Made by a program: the position numbers and the translations under genes. Below, in pieces: positions 1-11,344 of a stretch of DNA of 22,928 nt. The stretch is from Priapulus caudatus. Taxonomy: Eukaryota > Priapulida > Priapulimorpha > Priapulimorphida > Priapulidae. The DNA is taken from assembly GCF_000485595.1 (NCBI RefSeq), contig NW_014577564.1, positions 203,342 through 226,269 on the forward strand. Direction: 5' to 3'. The notes under the pieces were generated by a model. That model was not told the DNA's origin. It worked only from the letters and a program-made list of their open reading frames with translations, and searched no databases. How positions within the stretch are numbered: the first letter of the stretch is position 1; every line of letters starts with the position of its first letter.

Positions 1-101
1 TTATTGTTTGTTATTAATTAATTTATTAATTTAATTGTTTAATTGTAAATTGTTTAAATGTAAATAAGTAAAATTTCAAATTTGTCATTTATTAGCTCCT
101 G
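1..101. mobile_element. Right part of AT-rich foldback element (partial at window edge)
   Basis: These bases match 7570-7669, the right half of the foldback element described at 7485-7669. They end in the same terminal sequence (TTAGCTCCTG) and are followed by the same flank ATATCTT. The left half would lie before the window start. The sequence is made of degenerate AATTG/TTAAT motifs and codes for nothing. Confidence 0.6.
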
Positions 102-2260
102 ATATCTTATCACTACCTCCCGTGTATCACACAGATGCAGCCGCACATATACAGTGAAACTTACGCGCCTAAATTAAATTAACTTGCAGTAATACATTAT
201 GAGCTACGCGAGCGAATGGCGCGCGCGGCGCGTATAGGATGTCTAGAACCTAGTTATAAACAGAAACTGTCGAGAACAGCCGATCTCAGACTACTATCAA
301 TATTTATGCCAACGCGCAGAGGGTGACCGATAGCTTTGAAACGCAATATATAAGTCTTTAACCGAGTTGCAGGCTGGGCGTTTACAGAATGGACGACGAC
401 GAATTATAACCTTTTAAGGGAGAGAATTGCTCGATTCCTCTCGTTTTTTAGCATTATTTTCATTCACAGTGAACTTTTTTGCACCGACTTTTACTGTTTA
501 ACATCAACGACGAATAACTATAAACCAGATTTTGCACATTACCTACGCCGTTTTGCTATGAGGAAATTGCTTGTTGTGCCTCCCTCCTCTCCTCTGCCAA
601 TATATGCGGATTTGCATTTAAATTTCACATGCTTAGAGCTTATACATTTTAATCTTTAAAAAGATAAGCATAGCAATAATTTCATCTTCTTCAGTTAAAC
701 TTATCATTATTTATACTACATATGGTGAGTTTTTTACAGCTAGGAAGTAGTCAGACATAAATATAATATCAATCACTATAATGATTGCCTGCATGGTTGT
801 AATTGTTGAACAAATCTAAGAATCTGGGAGAATATCCGTGATGGAGTTCAGAGAATAGAGCACATTCATAGTTCAACTTCATGTAAAATATTATGTAACA
901 GTCACGTATAAACGAGGATAACAGTATGCATGAAAGGAAACAGCAATCACACTAAGGCAAATTTAATTCAAATGTGCTATATCAATGGTATTTCTGAAAT
1001 TTCGAATTCCTTCTTGAAATCTATGTAGTCGTTTTTGAAAAAAAACCCATTGTGGTAGTATATTGGCCTGCATGGGCTCTGCATAGCTACCATGGGTTCC
1101 CTACTCAGTGGTCAAGCAATTATAATGAGAGCAAAACATTCTATTTCCAGCAGTTCATACATGTAGGGCTTGGCATGGGCGAGAAAACAAATCAGGCCAC
1201 GATATAGATCACCATAGACTGTCGCCTGGTCATAGTGAAGCCTTCATTATTATACAATGACCACAATAGGATAGTTGCTGCCATCTAAGCAGGTTTCGGC
1301 AGATGAAGGTCAACACATCCCACACCTCAATTCGGCATTAGGTAGCACCCACTACTGTGGTCACGCCTAATTGCGTGTTGGTGGCACAAGATATCCTCCA
1401 AGTTCTAAACTTAGCAGCTGCTAACTAGCCCACTGATTCTGTTGAATTGGTAATGCTTGCTCACTGAGGCCAGCAATCAGCCGGAGATATCATTAGCTTT
1501 TGCATGCCTTCAAACATAATCCAATACTCAGCAAGGTTGCTAGAGCAACTGAAAACGAAATTATGAAAAACTTCAAATGACATGAAAATTTTCCTATAGG
1601 CCTCAGAGATTTGTTCATTCTAAATCTAAATATTGTAGAAATTTTAAACGAACTATATTTTTTGTTCTGAAATCGAATAACATTTTTAAGAAAAAACGAT
1701 ATATCGATTTTTCTAAGACATGTTAGGCCTTACTTCAGACACTTGTTGTTACAGAAGCAATAGCAGTAAGTATTGTAGCATGTTGAAAAAATACGATAAT
1801 TGAAATTAAATCACTAGTCTACGGTGTATACTCGACCACGAATATGACCACTTAACGATTATATTCAAGAAAAAGGTATAAATATAGTATATACATATAT
1901 ACATATATTCACTGCCTGATAAAATGTTGCAGCGCTCAGACAAGTAAAGGTGGCGCGTCGTGACCTCCGCGCGCATGCAGTGGATAAGCGAGACGGTACA
2001 CTTGTCATACCGTAGACCTACTTTCAGTTGACATTTTTAGTCGCCGTTGAGACAGCCGTAACCAAGAAGGAATACGTCATTTACGCTAGACGCGCGCATA
2101 TTGCATGCTGTTAAATGCTCTCTCCATGAATAGCGCCCAGCTGGTGTGGGTGCCCCAGTTATGGCCGCGGCCAACTAAATATAAATGAACCGCACTTGTG
2201 CGTTTATTGCGTTGTGCGTAGACCCACTGGCAGACTACCTGAGACACTGTTCAACAAATG
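102..2260. other. AT-rich non-coding stretch, copy A
   Basis: No gene is recognised over about 2.15 kb. The longest readings, such as one of roughly 50 codons around 1050-1200 on the plus strand, contain no recognisable motif and are followed by many stops. Small structures include an ATATAC-type alternating tract near 1885-1915 and a CG-rich patch near 208-233. The stretch recurs at about 7670-9810 with only scattered small differences, and those differences do not respect any reading frame. Confidence 0.7.
347..409 (+). promoter_or_regulatory. Possible TATA box followed by a 6-codon ORF
   Basis: TATATAAG lies at 347-354. About 35 bases downstream, a very short open frame (389-409, Met-Asp-Asp-Asp-Glu-Leu then stop) begins. 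The same pair is at 7908-7915 and about 7949 in copy B. A TATA-like octamer is expected by chance in AT-rich DNA and no downstream gene is visible, so this is only a weak promoter candidate. Confidence 0.15.
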
Positions 2261-2261
2261 C

Positions 2262-2378
2262 TCACAAACGCAAGTACACACACACGCCACGCCACGAACA
2301 CACACATCACAGCCACAACAGTCAAAACCTAACGCCCACCCCGCACACACAAACAGGCACACATACACACACGCGCAC

Positions 2379-2380
<2 letters not shown>
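2262..2380. repeat. CA-rich low-complexity tract, copy A
   Basis: Interrupted (CA)n with CACG and CCACG variants leads directly into the (GA)n tract. The copy B counterpart is at about 9815-9930. Confidence 0.85.
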
Positions 2381-2848
<468 letters not shown>

Positions 2849-3230
2849 TGTAGCGAAGGTGAGTGACATTTAGATGAAACTGGGAACCTAATAACATGAG
2901 ACTCATTCTAGAAGAATTTAAAATTACGCACCGTGCTAGTTAGAATGGTTATCCAGAGTACACTACTTCTTTCCTGATTAGCAGGACTTCCACACCAAAC
3001 CATACAACTTATCACCGCGAGAGAGATGCGTGCGATTCTAACCACTGTGCGTTGGATCCGCCAGGTATTGTTTCAGTGATCAATAATAGCAGAGCCAAGA
3101 GCTATGGATTCTATGATTCTATACTAGTGACAAACGCGCCCTACGCAATTTCGCTCTCACAATAAGACTCATCAACGATATATGTGGAATAAAGCCACCC
3201 AAACATGCAGACGCATTCACGTGTACACTA
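2849..3230. other. Non-coding spacer, copy A
   Basis: This mixed-composition sequence lies between the first (GA)n tract and a CA/CG-rich tract. No gene or RNA is recognised. It matches about 10591-11025 in copy B, where many extra bases are inserted. Confidence 0.6.
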
Positions 3231-3350
3231 TTCATGCACGCACACACGCGAGTAAGCGTTGTTCGTGCGCACACGCGCGCGCGCACGAACACGTACGTAC
3301 ACACACACCTACCAACATCGACCCCCCACGCCCGCCCGCACGCACGCGCG
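3231..3350. repeat. CA/CG-rich alternating purine-pyrimidine tract, copy A
   Basis: Runs of CGCACACACGCG, ACACGCGCGCGCGCAC and CACGCACGCGCGC form a low-complexity, alternating purine-pyrimidine tract. Short open frames across it are repeat by-products. The copy B counterpart is about 11023-11140. Confidence 0.8.
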
Positions 3351-3538
3351 CAGGTAGTATAGCTTAGTAGTACTTGGTAGTATGCAATCTACACTACGTA
3401 CACATACGTGCGACCACACACGCATGCAGAACGCAGGAGCGCGCGTGATGTTTTGCTATTGATCCGCCGTAACACGCGTGTAAAGCTGCTGGCTATCGAG
3501 TATAGAGGTACGCAGCATACGACAAAAAAAAGTTCCAT

Positions 3539-3805
3539 TAGCTATAGGTATCGCAGTATGCTACACACGCTGATTAACTAGCTATAGGTATCACAGTATG
3601 CTACACATCGCTGATTAAGCTAGCTATGGTATGCAAGTAGCTACACAGCGGCTGATTAACTAGCTATAGGTATCACAGTATGCTACACACGCTGATTAAC
3701 TAGCTATAGGTATCACAGTATGCTACACACGCTGATTAACTAGCTATAGGTATCGCAGTATGCTACACACGCTGATTAACTAGCTATAGGTATCATAGCA
3801 TATCA
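3539..3805. repeat. 40-bp minisatellite, copy A
   Basis: Six tandem units of about 40 bp and a partial seventh share the core TAGCTATAGGTATC and the end GCTACACACGCTGATTAAC. The units at 3661-3700, 3701-3740 and 3741-3780 are exactly 40 bp and differ from each other only at one base (TATCACAG or TATCGCAG). The units at 3579-3660 carry small indels. There are no unique spacers, so this is a plain minisatellite. Confidence 0.96.
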
Positions 3806-3810
3806 GTGAT

Positions 3811-3885
3811 CCCGCATCATCATTATCATCGTCGTCGTCGTCGTCGTCATCGTCATCGTCATCGTCGTCGTGATCATCATTCATT

Positions 3886-3953
<68 letters not shown>
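3811..3953. repeat. (ATC)n / (GTC)n trinucleotide tract, copy A
   Basis: A (GTC)n section with ATC interruptions (about 3829-3870) is followed by roughly 60 bases of pure (ATC)n at 3889-3952. The poly-Asp, poly-Ser and poly-Met readings across it have no flanking coding sequence. The copy B counterpart, at about 11668-11812, is broken by many inserted bases. Confidence 0.95.
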
Positions 3954-3970
3954 TCTCGTCTCCATTATCA

Positions 3971-4420
3971 CCAGCAGCAGCAGCACTAGTAATAGCACCA
4001 GCAGTAGTAGTAGTAGTAGCAGCACCAGCAGTAGCAGTAGTAGCAGCAGCAGCAGCAGTAGCAGTAGTAGAGCAGCAGCAGCAGCAGCAGCGCAGCAGCA
4101 GCAGGCAAGCAGCAGCACGCAGCGAAGAGGGCGGGAGCAGTAGCGGGCAGCAGCAGCAGGCGTAGCAGCCAGCAGTAAGTAGTAAGCGGTAGTGCAGCAG
4201 GCAGGCAGGCAGTAGTGATAGGCGTAGCAAGCAGGCAGCAGCAGCAGTTAGTACGTGCGGTAAGCAGTAAGCCGCGGGGGCGGCGGGGTCGCGGCGGCGA
4301 CGCCCACCCAGCAGCAGGCAGCAAAGGCAGTAACAGTAGCAAGAGCACGTTAGCAAGAGGCAGGCAGCAGCAGCAGGCAGCAAGTAGTAGTAGTCGTAGT
4401 AGATAGTAGGCCGTAGTAGT
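3971..4420. repeat. (CAG)n / (GTA)n trinucleotide array, copy A
   Basis: About 450 bases of CAG mixed with GTA triplets, with GCAGGCAGGCAG variants and a GC-rich insert near 4272-4310. It follows the (ATC)n tract after a short linker. One forward reading gives mixed Ser, Ala, Val and Gln, and the reverse readings give Leu, Ala and Cys runs. Frames shift along the array and stop codons (TAG) are built into the GTA/TAG parts, so a poly-Gln protein is unlikely. Copy B holds the same array at about 11880-12320. Confidence 0.94.
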
Positions 4421-5205
4421 TTGTATAGTCAGCACACACCGCCACCGAGCAGCAGCAACAGTAATCAGGCCACAGTCTACGCGAAGTTGAGAGTTCTCAA
4501 AGCGATCGACCTCACTCAGCATCGCCGCAGCCACTGCTGGTGTTGATACTCAACGAGCATGCCGATCATGAGCCTAGCCGCAGAAGGTAAATGCTGGCAT
4601 CGTGAGACACTGGGGAATTCGCGCGGGGGGGGGGGGTGATTACAGCAGCACAGTGCGCTAGCAGCAGTTCAGGCAGGCTGCGGACCTTCCGATGCTGTCT
4701 GTAATGATCGACTCGAGCTAGAACGAGTTGACGCCAGGTTACAAAATGCGGCTCAACATACTTCCGTTAGCACGTAAAACTCGTCTTTAATATTGACAAA
4801 GGTGGCAACAAAGTGTATTACATACGCTCACGAACAAGCACGGTTGCATCATTAATATATCGCAAAACATTCTCAACAAACCAGCACTGTGCAGCCGGTC
4901 TTGAGCTTTTTGAGACATCATTATACTGCCCTTCTAGCGTAATATAGACAGAGATGAAGGTGACCGGACGACAGCGGCCCAACAACAACACAACGATAGG
5001 ATAAATGTAAGCAAAAGGCGATGCACTTTCACGATTACATACATGACGTAGAATATAAATGATTAACTAACAACGTGATTTCATTAATATTATAACAAAA
5101 TCAAATTTTAGATTACAGTGTAGTTTGTTTTTATCGAAAAATTGCGACCGCTCGCCTCACATACATGTACATAGCCGTGACAGTCAGCTTACCTAGTGGA
5201 ACGCT
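4421..5205. other. Non-coding spacer with a 12-G run, copy A
   Basis: No gene is recognised. A run of 12 G lies at 4625-4636; copy B has GGG, GGGGG and GGGGG separated by short gaps at the matching place (about 12513-12532). An AT-rich part follows from about 4740. The copy B counterpart (about 12321-13240) is longer. Confidence 0.6.
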
Positions 5206-5208
5206 GTA

Positions 5209-5306
5209 CGAGAGAAAGAGAGAGAGAGAGAGAAAGAGAGAAAGAGAGAAAGAGAGAAAGAGAGAAAGAGAGAAAGAGAGAAAAGAGAGAAAGAGAGAGC
5301 GAGAGA

Positions 5307-5380
<74 letters not shown>

Positions 5381-5422
5381 AAGAGGAGAGAGAGAGAGAG
5401 AGAGAGCGCGAAGAGAGAGCGC

Positions 5423-5468
<46 letters not shown>

Positions 5469-5484
5469 GGAGAGAAGAGAGAGC

Positions 5485-5576
<92 letters not shown>

Positions 5577-5602
5577 GCGAAGAGCGAGAGCGAGAGAGAG
5601 AG

Positions 5603-5672
<70 letters not shown>
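5209..5672. repeat. Second long (GA)n microsatellite, copy A
   Basis: About 464 bases of GA dinucleotides begin with a (GAGAAA)n-like section (about 5213-5330) and carry GCGC and GGA interruptions. The plus strand is again almost all purine. The long open frames on both strands are repeat by-products. The copy B counterpart is about 13245-13890. Confidence 0.96.
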
Positions 5673-5673
<1 letters not shown>

Positions 5674-5993
5674 TGGAGCACGTATGCGCAGCATAAATTT
5701 AAACACTCGCGTACTATTTTCGTAAGCCGTGTCAATTTACGGGAAAAAATTGTGAACGCAGCAACATTGAGAATAATCAGAGGAGCTCAGCCCACAGGTA
5801 GGATATATCCACGAGTTTATTCAACCTCAGTGTACTGCATATGACTGTTTCACTTATTCAAGCGAATGCGACATGAAAACGAAAATGAAATATGAAATGT
5901 GAATAAAACGATATATAAAGAAATAAGTCTACTTTCAGATTCATCTAGGGTAACACGTGGCATGTAAACGTGACCATGGAAAAAAGAGCATCT

Positions 5994-6053
5994 ACTATTT
6001 ACGATGAAGGCAACGTTACTATCTATTTACGTTAGGAACTATTTACGATGAAG
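5994..6053 (+). repeat. Short direct repeat, 44-base period
   Basis: The 16-base word ACTATTTACGATGAAG occurs at 5994-6009 and again at 6038-6053. A partial match (CTATTTACG) lies between them near 6023. Confidence 0.8.
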
Positions 6054-6505
6054 CAGGAGAATTGTGGGGTACTAAAATCATTTAGAATTTAAATGATACA
6101 TACAAAACAAAACAGATACGAAATGGCAAGTAGGTGAATTAGAAAGCATATGAAACCCCTAACGAAAGTGTTGTGTAACAACAATAACGAAGTAAGTAGT
6201 GTACCGCTGTACATCACACACAAGAATAGTCAAGGTATAAAAATACACGCGTTATTAGGTCATAATTAAAATAATCTCTCAATTAAATCTAGAAATTAAT
6301 AAATGTGAACAAATTTACTCTCACCTGTCAGCGTACATATTACTGATTACTTTAGCATAAAAACTATTACGAGTTTATGCTGCTATAGGCTATATAAAAC
6401 AGTAAATGATGCAGCAAACGTGCGCCTGCATGCGTTCTTGAGATTCGCGATTTTTTAAGCGCTCCCACAAAACACGCAAAGCAAATTTTTATAGACTTGT
6501 ATCAA

Positions 6506-6529
6506 GAGTCTATCAATACTGATAGACTC
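6506..6529. other. Perfect 10-bp inverted repeat with 4-base loop
   Basis: GAGTCTATCA (6506-6515) and TGATAGACTC (6520-6529) are perfect reverse complements around ATAC. No poly-T or poly-A run follows and no gene is adjacent. The structure is not intact at the corresponding place in copy B, a region with many sequence errors. Confidence 0.85.
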
Positions 6530-7164
6530 ACGCTTGTATCTATATCGATATGTAGACAAAGGTGGCATAGTGTAGAGACAGGGTACCGGTCGATAGCATC
6601 TTACGAGATCAAAAACCACCCGCTACTTTTGTTGACATACGTAAACAAATCTGGGTGCGCATAGTGGTGACAAGAATGGTTTGCGAGTGTTCTATGACAT
6701 GTTAGCCTTACTACGTGCACTTGGTATTGCGCAAGGAGTACCGGTAAGTAACAGAACCGTCGAGAAAATATGAAAACGGTTAGAAAACGTTTGGAGTTTC
6801 AACTTTTGAGAAATCCTCGCTTCAACACTCGTCATTGTTAGAATTAACAACTATGATCACGGTTTAGCATAAACATAATCCCCGGAATTATATGATGTGT
6901 GGAGGGAAACGCTGGCTCACAATTTCGGATTCCCCTGCGATTTCAAATGACCTAGAATCAATCATACACCAGCGCATGCAACCAGCACGCAATATAACCA
7001 CCATATACTAACGGCTAAATAGAGCCGCGATGCTGGTTGAATCCACTTGCTAGCATGATTCTAGTTTAGCTACGCAATGCCAAGCCGCACATGTATAATG
7101 CTATAGCGCATAATAGAAACTAGAAGGGGCAGTTGTCACCAACTACATGTATCCCCCGTGTTCT

Positions 7165-7328
7165 CCCCAAAATGTGTAAGTATACGAAGTTTGGTCGCAC
7201 TCTAAGGTCAATTAGGGGCCGAGTTATAGAGCAGAAGGGAAATATGATAAAGGTCAAGATCAATGTCAAATTGTTTGACCTGTTTTCCAGGTTGCAGTGA
7301 CCTGGTTTCGGTACGCGACACACCTTCT
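7165..7328. repeat. GGTCA-type satellite unit, truncated, copy A
   Basis: This matches one unit of the array at 16359-16960: a 'gtgtaagtatac-aagtttggtc' part, then 'aggtcaattaggggccgag', then the GGTCAA repeats and 'tgacctggtttcggtacgcgacac'. The match stops at 7328, where (GTGTGC)n begins. A 67-codon minus-strand open frame here is the same satellite-encoded reading seen in the main array. Confidence 0.9.
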
Positions 7329-7332
7329 CATC

Positions 7333-7402
7333 TGTGCGTGTGCGTGTGCGTGTGCGTGTGCGTGTGCGTGTGCGTGTGCGTGTGCGTGTGTGTGTATGTG
7401 TA
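7333..7402 (+). repeat. (GTGTGC)n microsatellite
   Basis: About ten near-perfect GTGTGC units end in GTGTGTGTATGTG. It lies exactly where similarity between copies A and B ends on the copy A side. Confidence 0.96.
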
Positions 7403-7477
7403 TTAGTACTCGGGCGCGGTGTTAGCTTTTAGAACCTCGAAACACGTACCTAAATAGGAACGGAGTCACGCAACAAC
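7403..7477. other. Short single-copy link between copies A and B
   Basis: These 75 bases lie between the (GTGTGC)n tract and the left flank of the foldback element. I found no second copy in the window. No gene is visible. Confidence 0.6.
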
Positions 7478-7484
7478 ATATCTT

Positions 7485-7669
7485 CAGGAGCTAATAATGA
7501 CAAATTGTCATTATTGTCATTAATTCAAATTGTAATTGTAAATTGTTCAATTACAATTGTTTAATTAATTTATTGTTTGTTATTAATTAATTTAATTTAA
7601 TTGTTTAATTGTAAATTGTTCAAATTGTAAATTAAGTAAAATTGTCAAATTTGTCATTATTAGCTCCTG
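7485..7669. mobile_element. AT-rich foldback MITE-like element with 7-bp flanking direct repeat
   Basis: The ends are a perfect 20-bp terminal inverted repeat, CAGGAGCTAATAATGACAAA at 7485-7504, whose reverse complement ends at 7669. The interior (7505-7649) is made of AT-rich AATTG/TTAAT words that are also largely self-complementary. The sequence ATATCTT flanks both sides, at 7478-7484 and 7670-7676, as expected for a target-site duplication. CAG-starting termini are common in hAT-type elements, which make 8-bp duplications; the 7 bp seen here could reflect a lost base or another family. There is no coding capacity, so it would be non-autonomous. Confidence 0.72.
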
Positions 7670-7676
7670 ATATCTT

Positions 7677-9810
7677 ATCACTACCTCCCGTGTACACACA
7701 GATGCACGCACATATACAGTGAAACTTACGCGCCTAAATTAAATTAACTTGCAGTAATCATTATGAGCTTACCGAGCGATGGCGCGCGCGCGCGGTATAG
7801 GATGTCTAGACCTAGGTTATAAACAGAAACTGTCGAGAACAGCCGATCTCAGACACTATCAATATTTTATGCCAACGCGCAGAGGGTGACGATAGCTTTT
7901 GAACGCATATATAAGTCTTTAACAGGTTGCAGGCTGGGCGTTTACAGAATGGACGACGACGAATTATAACCTTTTAAGGGAGAGAATTGCTCGGATTCCT
8001 CTAGTTTTTAGCATTATTTTCATTCACAGTGAACTTTTTTGCACCGACTTTTACTGTTTAACATCAACGACGAATAACTATAAACCAGATTTTGCACATT
8101 ACCTACCGCCGTTTGCTATGAGGGACGCCATTGCTTGTTGTGCCTCCCTCCTCTCCTCTGCCATATATGCGGATTTGCATTTAAATTTCACATGCTTAGA
8201 GCTTATACATTTTAATCTTTAAAAAGATAAGCATAGCAATATTTCATCTTCTTCAGTTAACTTATGCATTATTTATACTACATATGGTGAGTTTTTACAG
8301 CTAGGAAGTAGTCAGACATAAATATAATATCAATCACTATAATGATTGCCTGCATGGTGTGTATTGTTGAACAAATCTAGAATCTGGGAGAATATCCGTG
8401 ATGGAGTTCAGAGAATAGAGCACATTCATAGTTCAACTTCATGTAAAATATTATGTCACAGTCACGTATAAACGAGGATAACAGTATGCATGAAAGGAAA
8501 CAGCAATCACACTAAGGCAAATTTAATTCAAATGTGCTATATCAATGGGTATTTCTGAAATTTCGAATTCCTTCTTGAAATCTATGTAGTGTTTTTGAAA
8601 AAAAAACCATTGTGGTAGTATATTGGCCTGCATGGGCTCTGCATAGCTACCATGGGTTCCCTACTCAGTGGTCAAGCAATTATAATGAGAGCAAAACATT
8701 CTATTTCCAGCAGTTCATACATGTAGGGCTTGGCATGGGCGAGAAAACAAATCAGGCCACGATATAGATCACCATAGACTGTCGCCTGGTCATAGTGAAG
8801 CCTTCATTATTATACAATGACCAACACATAGGATAGTTGCTGCCATCTAAGCAGGTTCGGCAGATGAAGGTCAACAACATGCCCCATCAATTCGGCATTA
8901 GGTAGCACCCACTACTGTGGTCACGCCTAATTGCGGTTGGTGGCACAAGATATCCTCCAAGTCTAAACTTAGCAGCTGCTACTGCCCACTGATTCTGTTG
9001 AATTGGTAATGCTTGCTCACTGAGGCCAGCAATCAGCCGGAGATATCATTAGCTTTTGCATGCCTTCAAACATAATCCAATACTCAGCAAGGTTGCTAGA
9101 GCAACTGAAAACGAAATTATGAAAAACTTCAAATGAACATGAAAATTTTCCTATAGCCTCAGAGATTTGTTCATTCTAAATCTAAATATTGTAGAAATTT
9201 TAACGAACTATATTTTTTGTTCTGAAATCGAATAACATTTTTAAGAAAATAACGATATACGATTTTTCTAAGACATGTTAGCCTTACTTCAGACACTTGT
9301 TGTTACAGAAGCAATAGCAGTAAGTATTGTAGCAGTTGAAAAAATACGATAATTGAAATTAAATCACTAGTCTACGGTGTATAACTCGACCACGATATAT
9401 GACCACTTAACATTATATTCAAGAAAAAGGTATATATAGTATATACATATATACGATATATTCACTCCTGATAAAATGTTGCAGCGCTCAGACAAGTAAA
9501 GGTGCGCCTCGTGACCCCGCCGCGCATGCAGTGATAAGCGAGACGGTACACTTGTCATACCGTAGACCTACTTTCAGTTGACATTTTTTAGTCCCGTTGA
9601 GACACCGTAAACCAAGAAGGAATACGTCATTTACGCTAGACGCGCGCATATTGCATGCTGTTAAATGCTCTCTCATGATAGCGCCCAGCTGGGTGTGGGT
9701 GCCCCCAGTTATGGCCGCGGCCAACTAAATATAAATGAACCGCACTTGTGCGTTTTATTGCGTTGTGCGTAGACCCACTGGCAGACTACCTGAGACACTG
9801 TTCAACAAAT
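7677..9810. other. AT-rich non-coding stretch, copy B
   Basis: Counterpart of 102-2260. No gene is recognised. The possible TATA box recurs at 7908-7915. Short open frames at 9367-9724 are not preserved in copy A, because small indels shift the frame. Confidence 0.7.
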
Positions 9811-9814
9811 GCTC

Positions 9815-9930
9815 AACAAACGCAAGTACACACACACCCACGCACGAACACACACACATCACAGCCACAACAGTCAAAACCTAACGCCCACCCCGCACAC
9901 ACAAACAGGCTCCCACACATAAGATCACAC
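9815..9930. repeat. CA-rich low-complexity tract, copy B
   Basis: Interrupted (CA)n counterpart of 2262-2380. The clean match to copy A fades near 9920. Confidence 0.8.
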
Positions 9931-10005
9931 GCAGGCCACCGAAGCGCCATTGGATCCTATGATGTGATATGTGCTAATAGCTATGATGAGACGTAGCATT
10001 ATGAG

Positions 10006-10590
10006 AAGAAGAGTATAAAGAGAGAGAGGATGACGCAGATAGGAGATATTAGAGAAGATGCGAGTATGTGAGTATATACGTATGAAGAGAGTATGCAGAG
10101 AGAGAGCGCACGAGTGTAGAGAGCACGCAGAGCAGAGTAGCTAAGAGCGAGAGAGAATTGGAGCAGAGTATGAGACAGACGCAGTGATGCAGCTCAGGAA
10201 ACGAGCAGAGAGAGTCAGAAGAGAGCATGAGAGAGTGAGAGGAGTGATGAGACGTCCGCTCCGAGTAGAGAGAGACGAGAATGGAAGCCAGCACGGCACA
10301 GGTAGGCGCAGCAGCGAGGATGAGAGAGGACGCGAGACGCAGTTAGAGAGAGTGAGTTCTGGTATAAGAGAGAATTAGATGAGGAGAGCAGCGAGCAGAA
10401 CAGAGAGAGAAGGGCAGGAGAGAGAGAGATGAGAGAGAGAGGAGAGAGCCAGAAATGCAAGAAAGAGTAGAAAGAGAAGTAGAGAGCAGAACGAGAGATG
10501 AACCCGATTGAGAAGATCGAGAGAGGAGAGTAGGAGATGAGAGAGAGAACCACCAACGAGATGAGAGAGAAAGAGAGAACAGGTGAGAGA
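10006..10590. repeat. Degraded (GA)n microsatellite, copy B
   Basis: Counterpart of 2381-2848. The GA pattern is still dominant but is interrupted every few bases by T and C, and it is about 115 bases longer. The minus-strand Ser/Leu-rich open frames come from the repeat. Confidence 0.88.
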
Positions 10591-11344
10591 CTGTAGGCGA
10601 AGAGGAGTGACCAATTTAGATGAAACTGGCGCAAGCCCCGTAGAGTCAAGACATGAGACTCCATTCTACGAAGAATTTAACAATTACGCACCGTGCTAGA
10701 TTAGAATGTTATGCCAGAGCTAGAGCGTGTACTTGCTTTCGCTTTATTACCAGGACTGTCCACACAAACCATACAACTTAGCACGCGAGAGAGATGCGTG
10801 CGATTCTAACACTCGTGCGTTGGAGTCCGCCAGGGGCCTATTGTTTCTTGAGTGATCACATAATAGCAGACAAAGAGCTATGGCGATGCTATGATTCTTG
10901 TATACTAGCTGACAAACGCGGCCTACGCAATTTCGCTCTCACATAACGACTCATCAAAACCGATATATGTGGAATAAGCCACCCAACACATAGCAGACGC
11001 ATTCACGTGTTACACTTATTCATGCACGCACACACGCGAGCTAAGCGTTGTTCGGCGCACACCGCGCGCGCAGCACGAACACCTACGTACACACACACTT
11101 ACCAACATCGACCCCCACGCCGCCGCACGCACCGCGCAAGGTAGCTTATAAGCTTTGCTAGTACTTGTAGTATGCAATCTACATCTACGTTAGCGACTAT
11201 ACGCTGGCGGAGGCCACACACGCATGCAGGAACGCGGAGCCTGCCCGCGTATGTTTTGCTTATTGCCATCCGCCGTAACACGCGTGTGAAAAGCCTGCTG
11301 GGCTATCGGAGTTAGAAGGTACGCAGATACGGGACAAAAAAAAG

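Larger units (their letters stand above)
5673..7130. other. AT-rich non-coding stretch, copy A
   Basis: About 1.45 kb without a recognisable gene. It holds the small direct repeat at 5994-6053 and the hairpin at 6506-6529, listed separately. The copy B counterpart is about 13900-16000 and is much longer because of scattered extra bases. Confidence 0.65.

Noticed and set aside
1050-1500. Decayed coding sequence of a transposon, because this part is less AT-rich
   Set aside because: Reading three plus-strand frames gave no recognisable motif. The best open run is about 50 codons, and small indels between the copies are not frame-preserving.
3539-3805. CRISPR-like array
   Set aside because: The 40-bp units are contiguous, with no unique spacers between them, and the context is eukaryotic. 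It is a minisatellite.
3780-4534. Possible poly-Gln/poly-Ser or Cys/Leu-rich proteins across the trinucleotide arrays
   Set aside because: Open frames exist on both strands, the frame shifts along the arrays, there is no flanking coding sequence, and the frames are not preserved in copy B.
4625-4636. G-quadruplex or regulatory G-run
   Set aside because: It is a single 12-G homopolymer whose copy B counterpart has three separate runs. The true length is uncertain and there is no four-run motif.
5131-5735. Overlapping open frames of 166-191 codons on both strands
   Set aside because: Same cause: the second (GA)n tract. Nothing resembles a real RS-domain or coiled-coil protein outside the repeat.
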